Of a stretch of 64,000 nt of DNA, positions 7,561 to 14,718 are shown piece by piece. The notes beneath the pieces were generated by a model. That model did no database searches, was not told where the DNA came from, and saw only the letters and a list, made by a program, of their open reading frames with translations. Origin of the DNA: Pseudarthrobacter oxydans (lineage in GTDB: Bacteria; Actinomycetota; Actinomycetes; Actinomycetales; Micrococcaceae); contig NZ_JABTYH010000010.1 of assembly GCF_013314975.1 (NCBI RefSeq), forward strand, positions 62,001 to 126,000, given 5' to 3'. The stretch's first letter is position 1; each line of letters opens with the position of its first letter. Made by a program: the position numbers and the translations under genes.

Positions 7561-7973
7561 CGTCGTAGACAAGGCAGGGCCAGGGGGTCCGGAGCTCTGC
7601 GACGGCGCGCCCTGGACCCAACAGCCGGCCGCGAAGCGGACGCCCTTCAACTGGTTGAAGGGCGTCGAAAACCAGTGCGAGCCCCGCGAGCATGCGGTCC
7701 CGGCAAAGCTGGCCGACGAAGGGAACGCGGCGCCCGCTGCTAGACACCACGTCCAGTAGTAACGCTACTTACTATCTGGCCGGCACATAAGGCCGGGCTG
7801 ACGTCCGGACCTGCCTGTCGGAAGGGATCAATTAGCCCCTCCCCTTGTGGCCGCCAAGGACTGCGCCCTCCAACTCCTGCTGATCGAGGACGAGACAAAC
7901 GTCAGCACCGTTATCGGCGAGACCTTCGACGAAGGGCGGTGGTAAGCCAACCCGGCAAGCCTGCCGCCATGCG
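7561..7973. other. Intergenic region left of the centromere-like repeats
   Basis: No recognisable gene. A short inverted repeat (GCCCTTCAACTGGTTGAAGGGC, spanning about 7646-7667) forms a strong hairpin. A frame around 7852-7946 reads 'LLLIEDETNVSTVIGETFDEGRW' before a stop, which might be a scrap of a larger gene but is too short to assign. Confidence 0.4.
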
Positions 7974-9034
7974 TTCATGCATGAATGAATGCACGCATGC
8001 ATGCATGCAGGCTAGCGTGCCTGCAGGCCAGCAAGCAGGATGGCACGCATGCCAGGCACGCGCGCCGGCCCCGCTCCTCCCCCACAAGCATGGACGACAC
8101 CGTGAGGTCACGGTACGCGGTTCGCGGGAGGCTAACAATTACCGGGCCGGAGCCCGACCGGGCACGGGCGGGAGGAAGGGCTGGCGGCAGCAAAGGGGTA
8201 GATGGCTTCCCGGGCCAGACAGCAAGCGTTGCTTCCTTCATACGTAAATGCACGCACTCCCGCTTTCCTTCAGGAATATGAGCTCCGCCTGGGGATGTCG
8301 GCTTGCGATGTGCCATTCCTTCTTTCATGCATGAATGAAAGCAAGACAGAAAGAGCCGGTCCGGCACCGCGAACAGGCATTCATTCATGCCTGAAAGATT
8401 GACGAAGTTCCCGAAGCTCCAACAGGCCGGCTTGCCTGCATTCATGCATGAAGATTCGAAGCCGCGGCAGTTCATGGACCTTCTGGGTTAACTAATCCCA
8501 GATCTCGAAGATCACATGAGCGGCTACGGAAGGAATGCATTCATTCATGCATGAAAGAGCCTGTGGAAATGAAGCCAAGGTCCGGGGCCGGACGGCGTTG
8601 CCTCAAGCAAGCCAGATGGCCAGCCAGCTTGAGCGCATGTGTGCAAAACCTGGAGGCCAGCGTGCATGCCCTCCTGCATTCCCGCATGCAAGCCAGCGTG
8701 CAGGCAGGCGTGCGCGACAGCTTGCATGCATGCATGCATTAGGGCGCTACAGAAAGAAGGCAGGAATAGCTCAATCCTGCCCACCCGTCGGCTCCAGACG
8801 CGGCGCAGACTCCCGTCCAATCATTCTGCCAGGTGGCGGTCTTGCAATCGTTCATGCATGAATGCATGCAGCAATGACCCCCGGCAGGGCCGGAGGACGC
8901 CTGGCCAGCAAGGGAATCGGCCCCTGACCCTTGTGGGGGAGGGGCGTGGTCGGCGTGCTCGTGGCACCGACAACGAACGGCAGGAAGGAACGCATCATGC
9001 GTGCGTGCATCCTTTCTTTCATGCATGAAAGAAA
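7974..9034. repeat. Palindromic repeat array upstream of parA (putative centromere or origin)
   Basis: The 12-bp palindrome TTCATGCATGAA occurs exactly at 7974-7985, 8324-8335, 8441-8452, 8544-8555, 8851-8862 and 9018-9029. A one-mismatch copy is at 8384-8395 and a seventh exact copy lies beyond parB at 10461-10472. Several are extended by AAAG/CTTT; the copy at 9013-9034 is a perfect 22-bp palindrome. Between them are ATGC runs (7996-8009, 8722-8737) and a second motif related to CCAGCGTGCAGGC (near 8012-8035 and 8658-8712). All frames here translate to repetitive Met-His-Ala-Cys sequence with no protein character. Its position next to parA and a ribbon-helix-helix-like partner suggests the partition site; replication iterons are the alternative. 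Confidence 0.75.
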
Positions 9035-9122
9035 GAAATCTGTCATGCCAGTTTGATCACAGCGGGGGTGCGGTCGGCGTGGCTCCTTGTAACGCACATG
9101 TGCGCCCGGGAAGCTTGAACCC

Positions 9123-9893
9123 ATGCAAACAATCATGGTTTACAGCGAGTCAGGTGGCGCCACCAAAACGACGTCAGCTGTCTCTCTCGCCGCTGTAACT
9201 GCCGCCTCGGGGCGCAAGGTTGTCCTCGTTGATCTGGACCCGCGTGCCGCCGCAACCAAATGGATCGGGGTGGCACCGAAGGAGTCTGGCCTCCACGTCG
9301 GTGCCATCCTGGGCGACCCGGACCCGGAAGGTTGGGCTGAAGACCTAGCCGTAGAGTCCAGCTGGTTCCCCAACCTCCGCGTCGTTCCGTCTGCCCGCAG
9401 CGTCTCCAACCGTGAAGCAGACCGAGCCGATCACGCAGAGCTCCGCCTGAAGACATCCCTGGTGGGAATCGACGCTGACGTCGTCATCATCGACTGCCCG
9501 AACCGTCAGGGTGGGCCGCTCACTCTCTCCGCGCTCAACGCAGCGGACACCATCGTGTACGCCGCCGGCGCCACGGTGGACGGTGTCGATGGGGTAGCGG
9601 GTGCCCGCCGCAGCGTTGAACAGTTCCGCACCTCACGCAAGCGCATCGGTGCGCCCGACAACCTCCATGAAGCCGGCATCATCGTCGGCGCCGTCGCCTC
9701 CACCGTCATGTCCAGAATCGCTGTCGCCAGCATCGAGGAACTGCGTGAAACCGGGATGCTGCTCACCCCGCTGGTCCCGCACCGTACCATCGTCCAAGAG
9801 ATGCGCATGACCCAGGAGTGGTACGGGGAGTACCGCAAAGGCCTGCCAGTAGTGGAGGCTTACACCGAGCTGATGAAAGAGATCGTCCGATGA
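9123..9893 (+). CDS. parA: ParA-type partition ATPase
   Basis: The 256-residue protein has a deviant Walker A, 'SESGGATKTTSAVSLAAVTA', near the N-terminus. A Walker A' region 'KVVLVDLDPRAAATKWIG' and a Walker B-like 'DADVVIIDCPNRQGG' follow. It is short like the ParA proteins of small Ib-type partition systems, with no N-terminal DNA-binding domain. The usual signature Lys of KGGxGKT is replaced (Ser-Gly-Gly-Ala-Thr-Lys-Thr-Thr). The stop overlaps the start of the next gene (ATGA), so the two are translationally coupled. The large palindrome array lies directly upstream. It should segregate the plasmid by an ATP-dependent gradient on the nucleoid. Confidence 0.85.
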   Translation: MQTIMVYSESGGATKTTSAVSLAAVTAASGRKVVLVDLDPRAAATKWIGVAPKESGLHVGAILGDPDPEGWAEDLAVESSWFPNLRVVPSARSVSNREADRADHAELRLKTSLVGIDADVVIIDCPNRQGGPLTLSALNAADTIVYAAGATVDGVDGVAGARRSVEQFRTSRKRIGAPDNLHEAGIIVGAVASTVMSRIAVASIEELRETGMLLTPLVPHRTIVQEMRMTQEWYGEYRKGLPVVEAYTELMKEIVR

Positions 9894-10426
9894 CCGAGGC
9901 AAGCGTAATCAAAGACCGACCCGCACAGCTGCGCCGCAGGCCCCGGCCGGCCCCGGACGACACGGTGGACCCTGTCGACTACAACCCGGCAACGCATACA
10001 CCGGCAGCTCCGTCCGCCGCCCCGGTCCAGGTTGGGGCCACCCCCGTCAGTGGGGGAGGGGAGAAGGAGCCGGCCGAGGAAGCAGCGCCAGCTTCGGTTC
10101 CTGCTCTAGCGGCTGAGCCCGTCTCAGCGCCAGAGGCTGCAGGAGAGTCGTCGCTCCAGGCAGCACCTGCCCTGGCTGCACCTGCAGCGGTCGCGGTTCC
10201 CTTCGAGTCGCTGGCACCAACTCCTGCCCGCCAGACCTCCAGAGGGTCAAAGGCCAAGGCGACTACGAACAAGAAGTCCCAGCGCCGCGAGGTCACCTTC
10301 CCGCTGAGCACCCGCGTCTCCCAGGAGATCCTGGATCTGCTCTACGACGCCCAGGAAAACGAGGGCGTCACCCTGCGAGACGCGATCGAGCAGGGTGTCC
10401 GAATGCGCTGGGGCTCCAACCGCTAA
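9890..10426 (+). CDS. parB: ParB-like centromere-binding protein (ribbon-helix-helix-like C-terminus)
   Basis: The start is ATG 9890, overlapping the parA stop by four bases. The first 120 residues are Ala/Pro-rich and low in complexity. The C-terminal 50 residues, from 'RREVTFPLSTRVSQEILDLLYDAQENEGVTLRDAIEQGVRMRWG', look like a beta strand followed by two helices, as in RHH DNA-binding proteins. This is not a KorB/Spo0J ParB. The gene order ATPase then small RHH protein is typical of type Ib partition operons, in which the adaptor binds iterated repeats. The TTCATGCATGAA array is the obvious candidate site. Assignment is by context and fold guess. Confidence 0.65.
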   Translation: MTEASVIKDRPAQLRRRPRPAPDDTVDPVDYNPATHTPAAPSAAPVQVGATPVSGGGEKEPAEEAAPASVPALAAEPVSAPEAAGESSLQAAPALAAPAAVAVPFESLAPTPARQTSRGSKAKATTNKKSQRREVTFPLSTRVSQEILDLLYDAQENEGVTLRDAIEQGVRMRWGSNR

Positions 10427-10440
10427 CCCGCATTTCCGCG

Positions 10441-10480
10441 GTCATGCTTTCATGCATTCATTCATGCATGAAAGCATGAC
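10441..10480. terminator. Large inverted repeat between convergent parB and rep, containing TTCATGCATGAA
   Basis: GTCATGCTTTCATGCAT (10441-10457) and its exact reverse complement (10464-10480) form a 17-bp stem with a 6-base loop, followed by a T-rich TTTCCCTTT. It ends parB transcription and, read from the other side, probably rep. It also contains an exact TTCATGCATGAA, so it may double as an outlying partition-protein site. Confidence 0.7.
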
Positions 10481-10499
10481 TTTCCCTTTGCCCTATTGG

Positions 10500-12323
10500 T
10501 CAGGCCGATTGTCTGAAGGCCATGTCGGACAGTGACCACTCATCGGGCGGTCCCTCGAACATTTCCCACGGGTAGTCCTCACCGGGGGAGAGGAGCTCGA
10601 CGACGGTGGTGACGTTCTTGGCCAGCCACTCCCGCCAGATGATCCGGTCTGTCCGGTACCTCTGCACCTGCGCCGCCACTCCCTCCAGGACTCCGAACTG
10701 TTCAGCGAGCTGACTCAATGACGTCGTGGTGACGACCGACCAGGCCCTGCCAACGTCGCGGGCGACCAGGTTCCACGCCGTAAGAACTTCTAGGGCCTCG
10801 TGCACCGCGGACCTAGAAAGGCGCGTGGCACGGACAATTTCCAATGTCGGCATGGCGGGGGAGTGCTCCAGGGCCTCGTAGACGAACGCTGCCGGCAGCC
10901 CCAGCTCCCGGAACACCGGGCGCAGGGCGTGGACCTTTCCCTTCCGCCACGTCGCATCTTCGGCGGCAATCTTCAGCTCTTCGGGCACGGTCAGCATGTA
11001 CAGATCACCCTTGGTTCCACGAGCTTCTTCCACCAGCGCGACCAGGGGATCCTTCTCGGCACGCAGCTCCCTCAGGTGGAGACCGACAGTGGTGTGGTCA
11101 AGGCCGGTGGCCACGGCGATGGACCGGACGCCGAATTCTACGAACCGTGAAGCTGTCATGTGAGCTGCCTCCCCCAGTGCCCGTAGCACCATTCGGCGTG
11201 CCATTCCCGTCCTGGATTCCTGATACCTCGCCTCCCTGATCCTGAGTGCACTACGCCAGGTCCGGATGAACCGATGCTCTGCATCGGTATTTAAATTTGA
11301 GGGTGATCTCTTTACCCCTGCCGCCTGTGTAGGGGGCTGGCTTGTGGGGGATCTGCGGACATTGTTATTCGGAGCGTTTTTGGCCTTGTTTTTGCTGAGG
11401 TAGCTAAGGGCGCTCATCCAGTCACGGCGTAGGGACGGGAGCCGGTGACGGGCTGCGTACCGGGCGTAGAAGGAAGCGAGTCCGGGCCAGGTTCCCTGGA
11501 GCATACGGCGTTCAACATCGACCAGCTCGAGGCCCGCTGCCGCCGCGGACACGATGACGGCCTGGCGTGCGTCGGAGTCCGAGGCGTACTGATTGGTGTC
11601 GTACAGTCCGGTCTGGGCGAGCACCTGCATTGCCCGGGACATGCGTCCGACGGGCTGGTCGATGACCGGTGCGTTCGCGGCCGCGGGGGTGAAGGTTTCT
11701 TCCTGCCGGAGGGCCCGGACAGCCTTGATTTCTGCGGCTATGTCCTTAGTCATGGCGGTCCAGACGGCGGCGCTGTTGGGCCGGCGTGCTATGTCGTAGG
11801 CCATGGAAAGGCTCATTGCCAGCTGCTGGTGGCCGCCCCGCTTGTGCGGTGAGCCAGGGGTTCGCATACAGCCGTGGAGCAGGTTTTGGTGCGGGGTCTT
11901 GTCCAGGGTCCGGTACCGTGTGCCCAGCGCCTCGACAAGGTCACGCGCTTCGGAGAAGGTGACCCGCTGCGCCAGCGGGATGTAGACATGGCGGCCACCG
12001 TTGGGGGAGTAGTCCTCAATCCATCGCGCCCCGACCGAGTGCAGCCAGGTCTGGACGGCCCGGACATCGGCCTGGACCCAGTCCACTCCGGCTACAGATG
12101 AGTCGAAGTCGAGGAAGATCGCGGCACAGGTGCCGTCTTTGCCGAAGATCCGAACAGCGGCGGGAAAAGACGGGAGTGTCTCGGTGAGGTTCCGTTCATA
12201 TCTCTGCGGATAGGTTTTTCCGGAGTCCTTGGAAAGCCGGACCCTGGGCTGACCCGCGAGAACAGGAGCAAGGGCTGCCCACGCTTCGGCTGGCGAGTAT
12301 GACGAGGAGAGGTTGCGCGACAC
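10500..12323 (-). CDS. Plasmid replication protein with primase-polymerase-like N-terminus
   Basis: The protein is 607 residues from GTG 12323. The N-terminal 200 residues resemble an archaeo-eukaryotic-type primase: 'AAIFLDFDSSVAGVDW' supplies the DxD metal site (Asp72, Asp74), 'YSPNGGRHVYIPL' the middle motif, and 'MRTPGSPHKRGGHQQL' the third conserved block. The C-terminal half has two winged-helix-like stretches ('FGVRSIAVATGLDHTTVGLHLRELRAEK' and 'LEIVRATRLSRSAVHEALEVLTAWNLV'), probably for origin binding. No helicase motifs were seen. Beside parAB this is the best candidate for the replication initiator. Inverted repeats overlapping its start suggest autoregulation. Confidence 0.75.
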   Translation of the reverse strand: MSRNLSSSYSPAEAWAALAPVLAGQPRVRLSKDSGKTYPQRYERNLTETLPSFPAAVRIFGKDGTCAAIFLDFDSSVAGVDWVQADVRAVQTWLHSVGARWIEDYSPNGGRHVYIPLAQRVTFSEARDLVEALGTRYRTLDKTPHQNLLHGCMRTPGSPHKRGGHQQLAMSLSMAYDIARRPNSAAVWTAMTKDIAAEIKAVRALRQEETFTPAAANAPVIDQPVGRMSRAMQVLAQTGLYDTNQYASDSDARQAVIVSAAAAGLELVDVERRMLQGTWPGLASFYARYAARHRLPSLRRDWMSALSYLSKNKAKNAPNNNVRRSPTSQPPTQAAGVKRSPSNLNTDAEHRFIRTWRSALRIREARYQESRTGMARRMVLRALGEAAHMTASRFVEFGVRSIAVATGLDHTTVGLHLRELRAEKDPLVALVEEARGTKGDLYMLTVPEELKIAAEDATWRKGKVHALRPVFRELGLPAAFVYEALEHSPAMPTLEIVRATRLSRSAVHEALEVLTAWNLVARDVGRAWSVVTTTSLSQLAEQFGVLEGVAAQVQRYRTDRIIWREWLAKNVTTVVELLSPGEDYPWEMFEGPPDEWSLSDMAFRQSA

Positions 12324-12366
12324 GCCAGACTCAGATATGGCTGGCGACGCACATGGGTGTCCATGT
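12323..12366 (-). promoter_or_regulatory. Nested inverted repeats at the rep start
   Basis: CGCCAG (12323-12328) pairs with CTGGCG (12341-12346), and ACATGG (12351-12356) pairs with CCATGT (12361-12366) across GTGT. Both lie at or just before the rep start codon and could be operators or a control hairpin for the initiator. No clear -10/-35 pair was identified. Confidence 0.4.
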
Positions 12367-12416
12367 ACGATGAGAACAATCCTTTCGGGGAGAGTTGCTG
12401 ACAGGCAATGAAAAGG

Positions 12417-12438
12417 ACCGATCTTGGCGGATCGGTTT
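12417..12438 (+). terminator. Short rho-independent terminator-like hairpin
   Basis: ACCGATC (12417-12423), six bases, GATCGGT (12430-12436), then TTTTG. It is correctly shaped for plus-strand transcripts, but no plus-strand gene ends just before it. It may terminate a small untranslated or antisense transcript from the rep leader. Confidence 0.5.
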
Positions 12439-12527
12439 TGTTACACAAATGAAGCCCTGTAAAGGACTTCCAAACGATTCGCGGACTGTTCGCCGGCAAG
12501 CATCCCAGTTCGTGAATCAGAAGCTTC

Positions 12528-12559
12528 GAAGGCCCGCCTCGTGCGGGCCTTCAACTTTT
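12528..12559. terminator. Rho-independent terminator
   Basis: GAAGGCCCGC (12528-12537), loop CTCGT, GCGGGCCTTC (12543-12552) is a perfect 10-bp GC-rich stem followed by AACTTTTA. It lies right at the end of the minus-strand RHH gene and separates it from the rep leader. Confidence 0.8.
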
Positions 12560-12788
12560 AAGAGGCTAAGCGGCCGAGTGGCAGCTCGTCCTGCTGGTGG
12601 ATTGCGTGAAGCCTGGTGTTGGCAAGGCGCTCCTCAACCACGTCAGACAGCCAGTCGCTGACGTACTGGTACCCCTCCGCTTTTGCAATTTCCTCCATCG
12701 CATCGGCCTTAGGAGTAGCGATGCGGAAACCGACGAATTTGCGATCGCCTTTGGAGCGCCTGCCCGTACGAGTAGTTGGAGCCATCAT
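12558..12788 (-). CDS. Small ribbon-helix-helix-like protein
   Basis: This is a 75-76 residue protein; two adjacent Met codons (12788 and 12785) could start it. The sequence 'GDRKFVGFRIATPKADAMEEIAKAEGYQYVSDWLSDVVEERL' has the strand-helix-helix pattern of CopG/MetJ-type proteins. Basic residues at the N-terminus (TTRTGRRSKGDRK) fit DNA binding. Its position upstream of rep suggests a copy-control or accessory regulator, but no target site was recognised. Confidence 0.65.
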   Translation of the reverse strand: MMAPTTRTGRRSKGDRKFVGFRIATPKADAMEEIAKAEGYQYVSDWLSDVVEERLANTRLHAIHQQDELPLGRLAS

Positions 12789-13169
12789 CCCTGTCCTTTG
12801 AACTACGGCAGCCGGGGCTGCCTTTACTTCAATAGAGTGGTCGAGCCAAGTACTCAGCGGCCCTAAAGGAGTGAAATGCTGGACCTTCCAGCTCCTCTGA
12901 AACTGAAACTACCACCGACGACTTCCGCCCTCCAGCATTGAAACAGAAACAGCCTCGGCGTGTTGAATCGGAAACAGCCTCATATTTCAGCCTGCTGCAA
13001 GCGGTCCGAGCGCATCATCATGAGCTGGCCGACAAAGGCTCGATGCCGGTGCGCCGCGCATACGTGGCATTGTTGTTTCCCTTCCGTTCGTGACAAGCGA
13101 CTGTCGTGCCCTCTTGGTAAGGTAGGCCCGATTTGCCTTGGTCTTTGTTTGGCCATTCCAGCAAAACAC
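12789..13169. other. Intergenic region between the plasmid core and the four-gene operon
   Basis: There is no convincing coding frame. It must hold the promoter of the RHH gene at its left edge. A direct repeat of GAAACAG (12939-12945, AAACAGAAACAGCC, and again near 12969) is visible. The right end leads into the operon promoter. Confidence 0.4.
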
Positions 13170-13189
13170 GTCTGAAACATGTTTCAGAC
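13170..13189 (+). promoter_or_regulatory. Perfect 20-bp palindrome at the operon promoter
   Basis: GTCTGAAACATGTTTCAGAC is a perfect palindrome ending 21 bases before the GTG start of the first gene in the operon. Its core GAAACATGTTTC recurs at 16347-16358, just beyond the last gene. It is the likely operator of the EspR-like regulator encoded at the end of the operon. Confidence 0.7.
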
Positions 13190-13210
13190 TAGCCTAGTCG
13201 ATACAACCAT

Positions 13211-13729
13211 GTGAAGGAACTTGTAGTGACGCAAGCTCTGCGTTCCTTGTCAATAACTAAGTCTGAGCAAGCGTTCCGTGATGCCTCCAAGGCTTTCGAG
13301 AGCCTAAATCTTTCGTCTGGTCTTACGCTTAAGCAGACCGTAAGTGCCGTCGAAGAAATCCGTGGCCGTCGGATTCGTATCAAGGCAACCGACAGATTGC
13401 TTGGCACCGCCATCTGCGGTCTCTGGGTTCCTGGAAGGAGACAGGAATGGGTGTTTCATCCTCCGACTCCTTGGGAGTTGCAGCGGCAGCAATTCATCCT
13501 TCATGAGCTCGCCCACATGGTCTTGGGGCATGATGCGAATTCCGCAGCCCGCGTGTTGCTAATAGAAGGTCTGCAAAGCTTGTCACCCGAGCTTGTACGT
13601 CGAGCGCTCATGCGAACAGAATTCCGCACAGTGGAGGAGGCCACGGCCGAGTATCTGGCGGATTTGATGGCAGAAGCGCTCAGGGGAACTCCAAGAGAGC
13701 CAGGAGCTTTCGAGGAGGTCTTCGGATAG
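13211..13729 (+). CDS. ImmA/IrrE-like metallopeptidase domain protein
   Basis: The 172-residue protein starts at GTG 13211. The zinc-protease motif is 'QFILHELAHMVLGHD' (HExxH: His-Glu-Leu-Ala-His), and a downstream Glu in 'EEATAEYLADLMAEAL' fits the third metal ligand. ImmA/IrrE proteins usually cleave an XRE-family repressor encoded next to them. An XRE-type regulator is the last gene of this operon, so it is the natural candidate substrate. The stop codon TAG overlaps the GTG start of the next gene by one base. Confidence 0.75.
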   Translation: MKELVVTQALRSLSITKSEQAFRDASKAFESLNLSSGLTLKQTVSAVEEIRGRRIRIKATDRLLGTAICGLWVPGRRQEWVFHPPTPWELQRQQFILHELAHMVLGHDANSAARVLLIEGLQSLSPELVRRALMRTEFRTVEEATAEYLADLMAEALRGTPREPGAFEEVFG

Positions 13730-14718
13730 TGCAAATCTTCACGGCAGCGCTGATGATCGCCCTCAGCGTGGTTGTCGTAGTGACCCGGCGGCCCGGAAAG
13801 GACACAAGCATCCTCTGGGCGTCGGTCCTCATCTCGATCTCCCTGCTCTTCAACGTCGATTGCGTTTATGTGGTCGTTGATCAGCTCTTGTATGGACGGA
13901 ACTATGCCGACCTCGGTGCAAATCTCCTGCTCTTGGTTGGTGTCTACTTCCTTGCAAGAGCCATCCACAGGGCTGCCCGTCCCCTTCCTGTACTGGGACA
14001 TTCCAAGTCGCCCCGTGTGCTAGGTAAGTTCGGCGTAATGGTAGCCGCGTCCGCTGCGGCTGCTTTTTTCACCCTGATCGATGCCCCCATCACTTCCACA
14101 GCCTTCATGATGCAGTACGGGGCTCAGCCTGCCGCTGCCCTATATTCGGCGGTCCAATACGTATACATCGGTGCAGTGATGGCCGCGGCAGGTTGGACCT
14201 GCCTACGCTTCCGCAAGTCTTGGAGCACTGGCAATTACAAGACGGCGTTCGCGCTGGTAGGTATGGGTTGCTTGTCAGCTGTCCTACTAGTGGTCAACGT
14301 ACTAGCGCTTGACACTCTGCATGTCTTGGGCGAGCTGCAGGCGATGGCCACGCTCAGTGGGCTGTATGGGGTACTTAACGCAACAACTTTTACTCTGCTC
14401 TGCACCGGACTGGCCCTCCCGCCAGCACGGCGCAAAATTCTCTCCATATACGAGGCCTCACGGATTAATTCCATGCTCGCTGAATTAGACCCAGTCTGGA
14501 AGGTGGCCATCGCCGGAAATTCCGGGGTGACACTAGATTTCGCGGTCGTACCCGAACGTCCGCACCGACGCCGACGGGAGCTGCACCGCATGATTGTGGA
14601 GATCCAAGATTCTCTTGTCCGGGATCCCGGATCGAGGAAACGGATCGGTAGCGACGGACTTGACAAGCTGGCTAAGGCAACCCGATACCTCGAGCGGCAA
14701 TCGTGGCGCTCGAGATGA
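13729..14718 (+). CDS. MAB_1171c-like integral membrane protein
   Basis: The 329-residue protein starts at GTG 13729 on the previous stop. Seven hydrophobic segments occupy roughly residues 1-235, beginning with 'IFTAALMIALSVVVVV' and ending 'GVLNATTFTLLCTGLALP'. A cytoplasmic tail of about 95 residues follows, with 'LDPVWKVAI' and 'RRRRELHRMIVEIQDSL'. This topology and tail match the actinobacterial MAB_1171c family, annotated as putative transporters without a proven substrate. These proteins are often found beside XRE regulators and ImmA-like proteases, as here. Confidence 0.65.
   Translation: MQIFTAALMIALSVVVVVTRRPGKDTSILWASVLISISLLFNVDCVYVVVDQLLYGRNYADLGANLLLLVGVYFLARAIHRAARPLPVLGHSKSPRVLGKFGVMVAASAAAAFFTLIDAPITSTAFMMQYGAQPAAALYSAVQYVYIGAVMAAAGWTCLRFRKSWSTGNYKTAFALVGMGCLSAVLLVVNVLALDTLHVLGELQAMATLSGLYGVLNATTFTLLCTGLALPPARRKILSIYEASRINSMLAELDPVWKVAIAGNSGVTLDFAVVPERPHRRRRELHRMIVEIQDSLVRDPGSRKRIGSDGLDKLAKATRYLERQSWRSR

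Noticed and set aside
7367..7750. Minus-strand frame of 127 codons upstream of the IS110 gene
   Set aside because: No recognisable domain, and it spans the probable IS110 end and flanking DNA.
7939..9028. Many open frames on both strands rich in Met, His, Ala and Cys
   Set aside because: They are translations of the ATGCATGAA and GCAGGC repeats, lack ribosome-binding sites and overlap each other on both strands.
7974..9034. Possible CRISPR array
   Set aside because: The repeats are 12-22 bp palindromes with irregular spacing of 100-350 bp and no spacer-like units; no cas genes are present.
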